Below are positions 8,320 to 16,620 of a DNA stretch of 64,000 nucleotides, in pieces (the stretch's first letter is position 1; each line of letters opens with the position of its first letter). Source of the stretch: Arthrobacter sp. cf158 (lineage in GTDB: Bacteria > Actinomycetota > Actinomycetes > Actinomycetales > Micrococcaceae); the NCBI RefSeq assembly GCF_900106835.1, contig NZ_FNNR01000006.1, forward strand, positions 124,001 to 188,000. The letters run 5' to 3'. Under the pieces are notes generated by a model that was not told the DNA's origin, did no database searches, and saw only the letters and a program-made list of their open reading frames with translations. Position numbers and translations under genes: made by a program.

Positions 8320-9279
8320 GTGAAGAAATCAGACCGTATTGCCCGCGACCTTGAACAATCCGTTGCGGTTGGTGTGGATAACGCCCGCGACTGGGCTGCA
8401 CCACGCGTGGAAGCAGCTGTTAACTGGGCTGTTCCGCGTATCCAGCACGGCATTGACACCGCTTCCCCCAAGATCCAAGAGGGGCTGAAGTCCGCTGCGC
8501 ACAACCTCGCCGATGGCGTTGCAGTTGTCACACCGCGGATTCAGGATGGACTGGCGCACCTCGCGCCGAAGATCCATGACGCAGTAGAGGACGCAACTCC
8601 CAGGATCCAGGAGACGCTCAATAAAGCCACTCCTGCCCTTGGACACGCGCGGGACAAAGTGGTGGACGAATACCTGCCCAAGCTGTCCGAGCAGTTGGGC
8701 CAGGCTTCGGTGGCCGTTCACCACGCCTTGGAGAACGCCCCGGCCCAGGTAGACGCCGTCGCGCAGAAGCTGGTTGACTCCGGCGTTGTCCACAGCGTGC
8801 AGGAGAAGGCGGAGGCCACCAGCAAGCAGATCAAGGCGGTTGCCGGCGAAGCCAGCAAGGCTGTCTCCACCAAGCTGGGCAAAGAACCCAAGCCCAAGAA
8901 GCGCGGCTGGCTGATCGTTACGGTCATCGCCGCCGCGGCCGCTGCCGGTGTTGCTGCCTGGAAGGCTTCCAAGCCGGTTGAGGATCCGTGGAAGACACCT
9001 GCTCCGGTGACACCGACGCCCGCACCGGTTCCGGCATCCTCGCCGGCTCCGGCCGACGCCGCTGCCTCTGCAGCTGCGGCCGCAACCCCTGCCACGGATG
9101 TCACGCCGGATGAGGCAGCTGCTGAGGCCGCGCAGGTAGCCGAGGACGCTGCGAAGAGCGCTGAGGAGACCACCGCAAAGGTGGCAACCGACGCCAAAAC
9201 TGCCGTCAAGAACATCGCTGCCAGCCTGCACAAGGACACCGAAGGCACGGATACCGACGCCAAGGGTGCCCACAGCTAG
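8320..9279 (+). CDS. Membrane protein with eight tandem 11-residue repeats (DUF5324-like)
   Basis: The 319-residue protein begins at GTG 8320 with GGGAGG 5 bp upstream; an earlier in-frame GTG at 8263 lacks a ribosome site. Residues 25-112 form eight consecutive 11-residue units on the pattern x-A-x-P-R/K-I-x-x-G-L-x, for example WAVPRIQHGID, TASPKIQEGLK and DATPRIQETLN. Such 11-mers form long amphipathic helices that lie on membranes. A Lys-rich segment and one transmembrane helix (GWLIVTVIAAAAAAGVAAW) follow, then an Ala/Pro-rich tail. It resembles actinobacterial DUF5324-type proteins; the function is unknown. Confidence 0.82.
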   Translation: MKKSDRIARDLEQSVAVGVDNARDWAAPRVEAAVNWAVPRIQHGIDTASPKIQEGLKSAAHNLADGVAVVTPRIQDGLAHLAPKIHDAVEDATPRIQETLNKATPALGHARDKVVDEYLPKLSEQLGQASVAVHHALENAPAQVDAVAQKLVDSGVVHSVQEKAEATSKQIKAVAGEASKAVSTKLGKEPKPKKRGWLIVTVIAAAAAAGVAAWKASKPVEDPWKTPAPVTPTPAPVPASSPAPADAAASAAAAATPATDVTPDEAAAEAAQVAEDAAKSAEETTAKVATDAKTAVKNIAASLHKDTEGTDTDAKGAHS

Positions 9280-9300
9280 CACCAGCAGTTCAAGCATTTG

Positions 9301-9330
9301 AAGGGATCCCGGCCGATGCCGGGGTCCCTT
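9301..9330 (+). terminator. Hairpin terminator after the repeat protein gene
   Basis: AAGGGATCCCGGC, a CGAT loop and GCCGGGGTCCCTT form a strong stem with one mismatch, 21 bp after the stop at 9279. The T-run after it is short. Confidence 0.65.
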
Positions 9331-9396
9331 CAGTGTTTGCCGGCTTGTAACCAAAGCCTCCATCGGTCTCCGGGTCCGGGTGTTAGATTTGGAGTG

Positions 9397-10272
9397 ATGT
9401 CAGCCGATAGACCCTCTGCGGGTGCCCTCCAGGATGCTCCGGTTCCTCCGGGCGTTTCCATCGTCATCCCGGCGTATAACGAGGAAAGCGTCATTCGCCA
9501 GTGCCTCATCGCGGCCATCTACCAGTCCGTACCTGCCGACGAGATCATTGTGGTGGACAATCTGTCCACGGACCGCACGGCCAGGATTGTGCGCCAGATG
9601 CAGCAGGAATACCCGGAGAGCCCCATCATTCTCTTGCGGCAGGAAGCCGCCCAAGGCCTCATCCCCACCCGTAACCACGGGTTGAACAGCGCCACCGGGG
9701 ACGTGGTTGGCCGGATCGACGCTGACTCCGTCCTGGAACCAGATTGGGTGGAACAGGTACAAAAAGCATTCATGGACCCTTCGGTTTCCGCAGCCACCGG
9801 TCCCGTGGTCTACTACGACATGCCCATGCGCCGTTTCGGGCTCAAGGCGGACGACAAGATGCGCCAACTCATGCTGCGCCTGGCCAAGCACCAGTACCAC
9901 TTCCTTTTCGGTTCCAACATGGCTCTGCGCCGCACTGCATGGGAAACCATTCGCGACGAAGCCTGCTTGGACCCCAAAGATGAGATGCATGAGGATATAG
10001 ATCTTTCGCTGCATCTCTTCGAGCACGACCTCAAAGTGCAGTACCTGCCGCAGATGGTGTCCGGGATGTCCGCCCGTCGACTCGAGGACTCACCCCGGGA
10101 CTACCGCTACTACGTCCAGCGATTTGACCGGACCTACAAGGCACACAACGTCAAGAAGATGGCCCTGAAAGCACCCATGGTGGTGTTCTTCTCGGTCTAC
10201 TTCCCGGCCAAGCTGCTGCGCGCCATCCACGCTGCCAACTCCGCGCAAGGCGTCCGCCGGGGCGGCGTTTAG
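9397..10272 (+). CDS. Family 2 glycosyltransferase
   Basis: The 291-residue protein has the GT-A fold of family 2: the nucleotide-binding start VSIVIPAYNEESVIRQCL (about residues 20-37), VVDNLSTDR, and the metal-binding DAD at 108-110 (GRIDADS). It has no clear transmembrane segment until a short hydrophobic stretch near the C-terminus (MVVFFSVYFPAKLL). The donor and acceptor sugars are unknown. The start is ATG 9397, preceded by GGAGTG; the frame stays open upstream to 9298 but that stretch overlaps the terminator. It converges on the EamA transporter gene. Confidence 0.9.
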   Translation: MSADRPSAGALQDAPVPPGVSIVIPAYNEESVIRQCLIAAIYQSVPADEIIVVDNLSTDRTARIVRQMQQEYPESPIILLRQEAAQGLIPTRNHGLNSATGDVVGRIDADSVLEPDWVEQVQKAFMDPSVSAATGPVVYYDMPMRRFGLKADDKMRQLMLRLAKHQYHFLFGSNMALRRTAWETIRDEACLDPKDEMHEDIDLSLHLFEHDLKVQYLPQMVSGMSARRLEDSPRDYRYYVQRFDRTYKAHNVKKMALKAPMVVFFSVYFPAKLLRAIHAANSAQGVRRGGV

Positions 10273-10289
10273 CGCCCGACGCCGGAACG

Positions 10290-11198
10290 TCAGTCCGTAC
10301 CCAGCTCGGCTTCGCGCCGGTCTGCTTCGGGCCGGCCACGCCGCTGCCCGGCAACCACCACGGCAAGTCCAACCAGAATCAGTGCCAGGCCCGCATATGT
10401 TCCGGCCGGCAAAGTTTCATTCAGGAAGATGGCTGCCAAAATCGCTGCTCCTGGAATCTCCAGCAGGATGATCATGGACACCAGCAGGGGACTCATGGTT
10501 GCCAGCAGATGGTTGAACGCCGTGTGCCCAACCAGCTGCGCACAGATGGTGATGGCGATAATCCCCAGCCAGCCTCCGGCGTCGAACCCTGTGAGGGGCT
10601 GGGCGTTGAACAAAGCCAGCACGGCCACGATCGCGGCGCACATGCCGTAGCAGAGCGTGGTATACGTTCCCGTACCCATTGACTGCCGGGCTTTGCCGCC
10701 GGCGAGGGTGTACAGACCCGCCAGGGCTCCGCCAGCCAGTGCCAGAAGGTCTCCCAGGAGGGCTTCTGGGGATGAGCCCATGTCGAACCCCGTGATGGCT
10801 ACAACGCCACCGAAAGCAATCCCCAAGCCCAGCAGCACCGGCCAACGGTGTCGCGTACCCCTGAACAACTGGAACACCGCAATCCACGCCGACTGGAGGC
10901 ACACCAAGGCGGTCGCGGCGGCCACCGACGTCAGTTGCAGCGCGGTAATGAAGCACGCGAAGTGGAAGGCGAGGGCAACGGCGGCCACAGCAGACCAACC
11001 AAACTCACGGCGGGTGATCCTACCGAAGGCACGGGGCTCCCGGATGACCACAGGCGCGGCCATCACCACCGCACCGATCGCGTTGCGCCAAAAAGCTATG
11101 GCCAACGCCGTCACCGAGGTGGCTCCGAGAGTGCCTGCAATGAGCGGTCCGGAAGAGGCAACACCCAAGACCCCAAGGGCAGCAATGAGAAGGTTCAC
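10290..11198 (-). CDS. EamA/DMT superfamily transporter
   Basis: The 302-residue integral membrane protein has about ten helices arranged as two EamA repeats, typical of drug/metabolite exporters of the RhaT/RarD/YdcZ group. The start is GTG at 11198 (MNLLIAALGVLGVASSGPLI). The second repeat is visible in the C-terminal half (LAGGALAGLYTLAGGKARQ onward). The substrate cannot be predicted. It diverges from the GH84 gene with an 82-bp shared promoter region. Confidence 0.9.
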   Translation of the reverse strand: MNLLIAALGVLGVASSGPLIAGTLGATSVTALAIAFWRNAIGAVVMAAPVVIREPRAFGRITRREFGWSAVAAVALAFHFACFITALQLTSVAAATALVCLQSAWIAVFQLFRGTRHRWPVLLGLGIAFGGVVAITGFDMGSSPEALLGDLLALAGGALAGLYTLAGGKARQSMGTGTYTTLCYGMCAAIVAVLALFNAQPLTGFDAGGWLGIIAITICAQLVGHTAFNHLLATMSPLLVSMIILLEIPGAAILAAIFLNETLPAGTYAGLALILVGLAVVVAGQRRGRPEADRREAELGTD

Positions 11199-11280
11199 GG
11201 ATCAACCCTAGTGTGGCGGGGGAGTGCTTCCGCCCCTATCTGATGGGCGGACAGTGTGATTGTCTTGACTCAATATTCCA

Positions 11281-13311
11281 GTGAGCCGGCGACGACATAC
11301 CCAAGGGGTTACCCGATTGAACACAGCACCCATCGGCGCTGGCGCCAAACGGCGGCGGTATGTCCTGCTGTCGCTCGCAGCGGGGGCACTCGCGGCTGCC
11401 CTGGTGGTTACCGGCTGGTTTGTTGTTTCACGTGAGCGTCCCGGCGGGCGGGAGGGAGATGCGGGCGGAATTCCCAGCATCTTCCCGGTTCCGCAGCATG
11501 CCCGCGCCGGATCCGGGGGTCCGGTCCCTTTGCTGGGCCACGTTTACGTTGTGGCCCCCTCAGGAACGGATCAGTCCTCGATTGCCGCTGTTCAGGACTT
11601 GGTGGCGGGTGCTGGAGGGACCACCGAGATCGTCGCAGAATTGTCCAACCCACGCGAGGGAGCTTCTGCCGTCTACTTGGGAACAGGGGCAGCTGCGGCT
11701 TCGGCCCTCAAGTCATTGCAGTTGGACAGCGATGCTGAAATCCGCGAGGCACTGGGACGGCCGGAAGGATACGCCCTGGCTACCGGGCGGCCTGACGGGA
11801 TCCCGACTGCGGTGCTCGCCGGTGGGGACAACGACGGCGTTTTCCACGCAGTGCAGACACTGCGTCAGCTGCTCAAGGACGGATCTGTAGTTGCAGCGCG
11901 GATCAGCGACTGGCCACTGATGGAAACCCGCGGCGTCATCGAGGGCTTTTACGGAACGCCATGGTCCCATCAGGCCCGTTTGGACGTGATCGAGTTCGCC
12001 GGCCGGCAAAAGATGAATACCTACATCTATTCGCCCAAGGACGACCCCCTGCTCAGGGACAAGTGGCGGGACCTCTACTCGAATCAGGAGCTTGGGGAAC
12101 TGCGGGAGCTCATTGATGCTGCAGCGGCCAACCACGTCCGGTTCAGCTACGCCCTGTCACCGGGGATCGACATTTGCTATTCACGCACATCTGATCTGGA
12201 CGACGCCGTGGCCAAGCTTGAATCCTTGTATTCGCTGGGGGTTCGGTCCTTCGTGATCCCCTTGGACGATATCGCCACCAAGGTCCAATGCGCTGACGAC
12301 CTCCGGGAGTTCGGTTCGGGCCAGGTCAACCTGGCAAAGGCACAGGCGTCCTTCCTCAATGACGTCAATGAAAGGTTCATCGCCGGCAAGGCTGGTGTCC
12401 TGCCTTTGGAAACCGTCCCCACCTTCTACAACGGCTCCGGGAGCACCCCGTACAAAAAGGAGCTTGGCCGTGCGCTGAATCCCGGAATCGTGGTGCAGTG
12501 GACCGGCGAGGACGTAGTGTCCCATCGAATTAGCCAGGACTCAGCGGACACGGCACGGCAGAGCTATGGGAGCCCCGGATCACCGCGCGACATCATCATC
12601 TGGGATAACTACCCGGTCAACGACTTCTCGCAGGACCACCTGTTCCTGGCACCGGTGATCGGCAGGGACGCGGATCTTCATGAATCCATCCGTGGCATTG
12701 TTACCAACCCCATGATCCAGCCGTATCTTTCCCTGCCAGCCATTTTCAACTACGCCGATCTCTCCTGGAACGGGCCGGCCTACGACCCCGCCAAGTCCAT
12801 GAACGCCGCCTTGTCCCTCGTTGCCGGTCCGGATCCCGACACCCAAGCCGCTGTGAAGGCGTTCGCTGACCTGAACCAGGATTGGCAGGACGACGAGCTC
12901 ACGCCGTCCGCTCCCGGTCTGCGCCGCGATGTTGACCAGTTCTGGGCGGATTACGACGCCGGGAAGCCTGGTTCAGGAGCATTGAAGGCACGCGCTGAGC
13001 TGCTTCAGCGCCTGCCCGATCTCCTTCCCGGCATGGCCCAGCCTGGTTTCGCAAAGGACGCCAGCGCCTGGGTTGCGGCGGCCGCCGAGTATGGACGTGG
13101 CGTTGAGGAGGCCTTGGGCATGCTGGAGGCTGCCAGGAAGGGCGATACCCAGGCTGCCATGGTGGCTCGCAGGAACGTCCAGAGCTCCTTGGTCGCCGCT
13201 GGCGCGAAATCCCAGCCAACGTTGGAGCTCGGGGTGGTCACTCCTGTGCTGGGAGACAGTGAGCTGAAGGCGTTCCTTGAGCGGGCTCTTCAACAAGCCC
13301 CTGCTGGCTGA
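11281..13311 (+). CDS. GH84 beta-N-acetylglucosaminidase, membrane-anchored
   Basis: The 676-residue protein has a cytosolic basic start, one transmembrane anchor or uncleaved signal (about residues 28-50), a GH20/84 N-terminal beta domain (about 65-205) and a GH84 barrel starting at RGVIEGFYGTPWS (217-229). The catalytic Asp pair is 329-330 in VIPLDDIATK, as in the substrate-assisted mechanism of the family. A helical C-terminal region follows (about 500-676). It probably removes N-acetylglucosamine from extracellular glycans. The start used is GTG 11281; TTG 11317, with AAGGGG 8 bp upstream, is a credible alternative. It is the last conserved gene before the remnant-rich island. Confidence 0.88.
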   Translation: MSRRRHTQGVTRLNTAPIGAGAKRRRYVLLSLAAGALAAALVVTGWFVVSRERPGGREGDAGGIPSIFPVPQHARAGSGGPVPLLGHVYVVAPSGTDQSSIAAVQDLVAGAGGTTEIVAELSNPREGASAVYLGTGAAAASALKSLQLDSDAEIREALGRPEGYALATGRPDGIPTAVLAGGDNDGVFHAVQTLRQLLKDGSVVAARISDWPLMETRGVIEGFYGTPWSHQARLDVIEFAGRQKMNTYIYSPKDDPLLRDKWRDLYSNQELGELRELIDAAAANHVRFSYALSPGIDICYSRTSDLDDAVAKLESLYSLGVRSFVIPLDDIATKVQCADDLREFGSGQVNLAKAQASFLNDVNERFIAGKAGVLPLETVPTFYNGSGSTPYKKELGRALNPGIVVQWTGEDVVSHRISQDSADTARQSYGSPGSPRDIIIWDNYPVNDFSQDHLFLAPVIGRDADLHESIRGIVTNPMIQPYLSLPAIFNYADLSWNGPAYDPAKSMNAALSLVAGPDPDTQAAVKAFADLNQDWQDDELTPSAPGLRRDVDQFWADYDAGKPGSGALKARAELLQRLPDLLPGMAQPGFAKDASAWVAAAAEYGRGVEEALGMLEAARKGDTQAAMVARRNVQSSLVAAGAKSQPTLELGVVTPVLGDSELKAFLERALQQAPAG

Positions 13312-13450
13312 GTCCGTGCGTGGGCCTTGTGCTTGCTGTTCGACTTTGGGTGTTCCGCAACGACCCTGGGCCGGTCCACCAGGTAGTTGTGGGCCAGTCC
13401 CATTCCCAGCACCGGCAGAACGATGACCGTGAACACGATAGGTACCCGCC
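13290..13450 (-). pseudogene. Remnant of a membrane protein C-terminus (acyltransferase-like)
   Basis: On the minus strand a hydrophobic helix VPIVFTVIVLPVLGMGLAHN is followed by YLVDRPRV and a basic tail. A last membrane helix ending in a V-x-RP motif is typical of acyltransferase 3 proteins. Nothing upstream continues the family: the sequence switches at about 13450 to a NERD-like fragment on the other strand. The 3' end overlaps the end of the GH84 gene. I read it as a truncated remnant; the family call is weak. Confidence 0.3.
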
Positions 13451-13467
13451 GCTCCAGCATCTTCCTA

Positions 13468-13704
13468 CGCTGCAACCGGCGGCAGGTTGACATCGTGCGC
13501 GACCTCGTCGGGGATGTTCCGGTCACCGGGGCGCTGTGCTATCTCGAGGCCGACTGGCCGCTGATCGGGGGCGCGTTCTCGACGCGTGGCGTTCATATGC
13601 TCTGGCCGAAACGGCTGGCCAAAGTGCTTATGGAGCAGACAGCCGGCGATAGCGATGTCGCGGCTATGCGTGAGGCGGTAGCCTCGCGGTTCAAGTCTGC
13701 GTGA
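13468..13704 (+). pseudogene. C-terminal remnant of a NERD-domain (nuclease-related) protein
   Basis: The frame encodes QVDIVRDLVGDVPVTGALCY, then LEADWPLIGGAFSTRGVHML and WPKRLAKVL, which match the C-terminal part of actinobacterial NERD-domain proteins. The catalytic N-terminal half of the domain is missing: upstream codons are antisense to the acyltransferase-like fragment. It is a truncated gene at the left edge of the defence island. Confidence 0.6.
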
Positions 13705-14132
13705 TGGCAGGTGTCGATGTTCGAAGCTGTTCGGAAGCACGCTAAGGATCCCTTACCGGGACATTCGTCACTTCCAAAAGGGATGGGACCTACGCCGCGA
13801 ACTGCGTAGAGAGGTAGCCGCTGACATCTCGCCGAGAATAGCCCACCAGGGGCCCGAGAACTGGCGGCCCCACGACCACAGAGGCGGCAGGGCTTCCCGT
13901 CAGATCCAGGCGGGAACCTTCATTTCGGGTTGCTTGCTCCCAGCGTCAAGTTCTCAACGCGAACCTTCTGATTAGCTCCGCTGGATGCGGCGCTCGTAGC
14001 GACAAGAGCGAGGTATGCCAACCACACCGCCGCAGCTGATGATGCCAGCGAAAGAAATGCCACGAACAATGACCAACCCAGTCGGCTCGCCGATCTGCTG
14101 GCCAGAGCGGCAGCCCGTTGGCGCGGCAGCGG
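13705..14132. other. Gene-poor junction of the island
   Basis: I see no convincing gene here. A minus-strand frame (13920-14477) contains a hydrophobic helix near its end (SLFVAFLSLASSAAAVWLAY) but is antisense to the nuclease remnant and lacks recognisable homology. No integrase, insertion-sequence end or tRNA-derived direct repeat is apparent. Confidence 0.4.
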
Positions 14133-14375
14133 ATGGATTTCCTTATCCTGTTCTCCAGCAGGCATCGCGTGGTTCTCGAAGTCGACGGGAAGCAGCACTA
14201 TGCGAACGGCGATACCGCGAGCCCAGCCCTCTACAGCGAGCTGGTCTCCGAGGACCGACGGCTGAGGCTCGCCGGCTACGAGATCTAGCGGTTTGGCGGG
14301 GCCGAGTTGATGAGGGACTGTGCAGACAAAATGGTCGCCGAGTTCTTCGACCAACTCGCCGAGCGCATGCGCTGA
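14133..14375 (+). pseudogene. Broken DUF559/Vsr-like nuclease fragment with an internal stop
   Basis: The frame starting MDFLILFSSRHRVVLEVDG continues KQHYANGD, then LVSEDRRLRLAGYEI, a TAG stop at 14286-14288, and on to RFGGAELMRDCADKMV and a final TGA. The E-V-D-G-K-Q-H core is the catalytic strand of DUF559/Vsr-like PD-(D/E)XK nucleases, and the sequence is recognisable on both sides of the stop. The N-terminal part is missing. The in-frame stop and truncation mark it as a pseudogene. Confidence 0.6.
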
Positions 14376-14540
14376 GACACAATCTGGCGTCCTGAATTGG
14401 GTCCGGTAATCGGGAACATTCCCCGGATGTCCCAAGTCGGCTGGTCCGCAGTCACGGTCTCCAAGTGGACTAATCAACTCAACGTCGCTCGCGGGCTAGG
14501 AAATAGTCTCCGGCCGAAATGATGGCTCTAAGGTAAGAGG

Positions 14541-15026
14541 ATGAAGCCCGCTCGACTGCTCTTGGTAATTGGGAGCAATCCTCCCTCGCAGACAAGTGGC
14601 AAGCGGACTCTGAATAGAGTGGAGCAGGCACGGGACATCCTCGGATTTGAGGAAGCTCGGCTCGTAAATTTGTTTGGAGGCTCGTCTTATCGCTCCGGTG
14701 ACGTGTCGGTACTAGGCGTTGAGCCAGCGGGGTGGCTTGCTGCTCGCGGAGATTTAGAGGCAGGACTGTCGTCGGCTTCCGCAGTCCTGCTTGCCTACGG
14801 CACTAATCCCCCGACTGGGCCAGCCAGGTTGCACTTCCGCGGGCAGGTGGACTGGCTAGAGGGACGTATCGCGGCTCTCTCACTTCCTTCTTGGTGGGTG
14901 GGCGGTGCTCCCAGGCATCCGTCCCGCTGGCAACGCTACACGTGGCGGGAGTTCCCGGACATGTCTTATGCCGCCGCGCTTGAGGTGGCGTTACGAGAGC
15001 GTAGCGACACGGCCCGGTCCGACTGA
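14541..15026 (+). CDS. Hypothetical protein, DUF1643-like
   Basis: The 161-residue soluble protein starts MKPARLLLVIGSNPPSQTSG and contains RLVNLFGGSSYRSGD and AVLLAYGTNPP. This recalls the DUF1643 layout of a conserved NP near the start, a middle V-N-L-F and a later G-x-N/W block, but I hold the family call loosely. Purine-rich sequence (AAGGTAAGAGG) precedes the ATG. It stands alone between remnants and the GIY-YIG gene and is probably island cargo of unknown function. Confidence 0.6.
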   Translation: MKPARLLLVIGSNPPSQTSGKRTLNRVEQARDILGFEEARLVNLFGGSSYRSGDVSVLGVEPAGWLAARGDLEAGLSSASAVLLAYGTNPPTGPARLHFRGQVDWLEGRIAALSLPSWWVGGAPRHPSRWQRYTWREFPDMSYAAALEVALRERSDTARSD

Positions 15027-15276
15027 CGGCTGCAGAATTTGTGGCCCTTGACCTTGAGACTCGATGCGGAAGGGGGCCTCTCCCGGCCAGACAAGGACGG
15101 CATTGATAAGGCTAGACGACCAAGGGCCCGGACAAGGCGGAGCCCAGACGAACGACGCGATTCACCTTGTCCGCTGCCGGATTTCGTCAAGCCTGTGCGC
15201 GGCATCCGGCGACTGGGCGGCTTCCGACGAAAACCAACTTGCTAGCTCCGGCGGCACCATCCTCCGCATTCGGAAG

Positions 15277-16089
15277 TCAGTTCCGGTTAAGGCCGTGCGT
15301 TCGCGTGTCGAAGGCATGCTTGTAGTGGCTCTCCGCTGCGTCGATCTGTCGGGTGGGCGTCGCGGGGTCGAACACCCGCAGCAGCGAGAAGCGGAAGGTC
15401 GTCGGGTCGAGGGTGCGCAACTCAACGTTACTGCCGTGACCGTTGGTCGCGTACGCGCTCCAGCGCTGTCGGATGCTCTCATCTCCTTCGGCCTTGCCGA
15501 CGTACTGGCGTCCGTCCCTGGTATCAGTGATCAAATTGACGCCTATAACGGACGTCAGCGCAGTGCGCCATGAGGCGTAACGATGCTCGCGCATCACAGC
15601 CTGGAGCTGCGCGTGATCCAGCACGAGCCCGTCGAAGCCCGGGAACGGCACCGGCTGCGCGTCGGCGATCTCCATGACCGGGTAGCCGGCGGCCGTGGGG
15701 CCGTTGAGTCGCCAGGTGCGCGGCGACCTCCAGCCGATCACGAGCCGATTCCTGAGCTCGGCCATATGCTCCGACTCAACTAGGTCGAAGGTGCGCAAAG
15801 CTCCGTCGTTCGACGTCTCCCCGCGGTTCTCAAGGACCGACCAGAGCCGGGCGCGGTTGCCCCCTTCCCGTATGAAAACGACCCAGATCCCGGGCGGAGA
15901 AACCGGAAAAATGTGCGGCTTCGCGGACTGCTCGCTCGTGTACGCCAGGATCTCCGCGTCGGTGGAGTCGGAATGGATGCCCGGCAGTCCGGTGTCCTCG
16001 TGCTCTCGCACGTAGGCGTGGCGAATCGCCAGGGCCGCCGTGGGATCGATGCCTGCACTGTGCAGGATCGGTTCGAGCGTCAGCGTCAT
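15277..16089 (-). CDS. GIY-YIG nuclease-domain protein
   Basis: The 270-residue protein has a C-terminal GIY-YIG-type domain (about residues 178-268): GVNLITDTRDGRQYVGKAEG is the GIY-YIG core with the Y-V-G variant, followed by a conserved Arg (IRQRWSAYA) and a late Glu (DAAESHYKHAF). The first 170 residues (IWVVFIREGGNRARLW, FDLVESEHMAELRNRLV) resemble an N-terminal module seen in stand-alone bacterial GIY-YIG proteins but I cannot name it. The ATG at 16089 is preferred to an upstream in-frame start at 16200. It diverges from the AbrB/methylase/McrBC operon and may be an accessory nuclease. Confidence 0.8.
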   Translation of the reverse strand: MTLTLEPILHSAGIDPTAALAIRHAYVREHEDTGLPGIHSDSTDAEILAYTSEQSAKPHIFPVSPPGIWVVFIREGGNRARLWSVLENRGETSNDGALRTFDLVESEHMAELRNRLVIGWRSPRTWRLNGPTAAGYPVMEIADAQPVPFPGFDGLVLDHAQLQAVMREHRYASWRTALTSVIGVNLITDTRDGRQYVGKAEGDESIRQRWSAYATNGHGSNVELRTLDPTTFRFSLLRVFDPATPTRQIDAAESHYKHAFDTRTHGLNRN

Positions 16090-16416
16090 CGGCGGGTCGC
16101 TTCTTCCTCTTGCTTTGTATTGCAGTTCGTCGTCTGAACCAAATCGCGGGCGATCCAACGGATCGCCCTGGAACGAATGTACGCGACCACCAACCTCCAA
16201 GGTCGATCCAACCCGTTCTTTCAGTGTCGGTGGCTGCTCTTAGTGTCGGAGCAGAGCCGAGCACCCACCCAAGCCCGAATCATCCTCGCCACCGTTCGGC
16301 GCCGAAGCTCAGAGCGCCTGCCCTGGCTCTCGGCACCATGGCGAAGTTCGACAATCTATTAGCTCTAATATCTCTATAAATTCTAAGAAATCTAATAACT
16401 GTGTTAGCTTGAGCTT
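16090..16416. promoter_or_regulatory. Divergent promoter region of the defence island
   Basis: This 327-bp gap between the GIY-YIG gene and the AbrB-like gene contains no gene. Its right end (about 16355-16410) is strikingly AT-rich within GC-rich DNA, with tandem related segments (CTAATATCTCTATAAATTCTA, then AATCTAATAACTG). This is the probable promoter and operator for the operon, plausibly bound by the AbrB-like product. Confidence 0.5.
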
Positions 16417-16620
16417 GTGGTTCCAGAGCAGGTGGTTTGGTACGGCCCTCGTGCCCTGACAAAGGTGCGGCAGGTGTGTATACCTGTCGAGCTTCTGCGT
16501 GCCCTGAACCTCGACGTGGGAAGCGAACTCCAGTTCGCCCTCAGCGAGGACCACAGCGAGATACGCATTCGTCCGACCGGGCGTTCCCGGACGGACCAGG
16601 ACGAGAATGAGGCATCATGA
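16417..16620 (+). CDS. AbrB/MazE/SpoVT-type DNA-binding protein
   Basis: The 67-residue protein has the swapped-hairpin AbrB pattern: VRQVCIPVELLRALNLDVGS followed by ELQFALSED and EIRIRPTG. Such proteins are transition-state regulators or antitoxins; no toxin gene is adjacent. The start is GTG 16417 and the stop overlaps the ATG of the first methyltransferase (ATGA), so it is the first gene of the restriction-modification operon and most likely its autoregulator. Confidence 0.82.
   Translation: MVPEQVVWYGPRALTKVRQVCIPVELLRALNLDVGSELQFALSEDHSEIRIRPTGRSRTDQDENEAS

Noticed and set aside
11424..11439. parS-like TGTTTCACGTGAGCGT inside the GH84 gene
   Set aside because: The right half-site is not conserved, so the palindrome is incomplete; probably chance.
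13920..14477. 185-codon minus-strand frame with a hydrophobic stretch
   Set aside because: Mostly antisense to the recognisable DUF559-like remnant; the hydrophobic part alone is not enough to call a gene.
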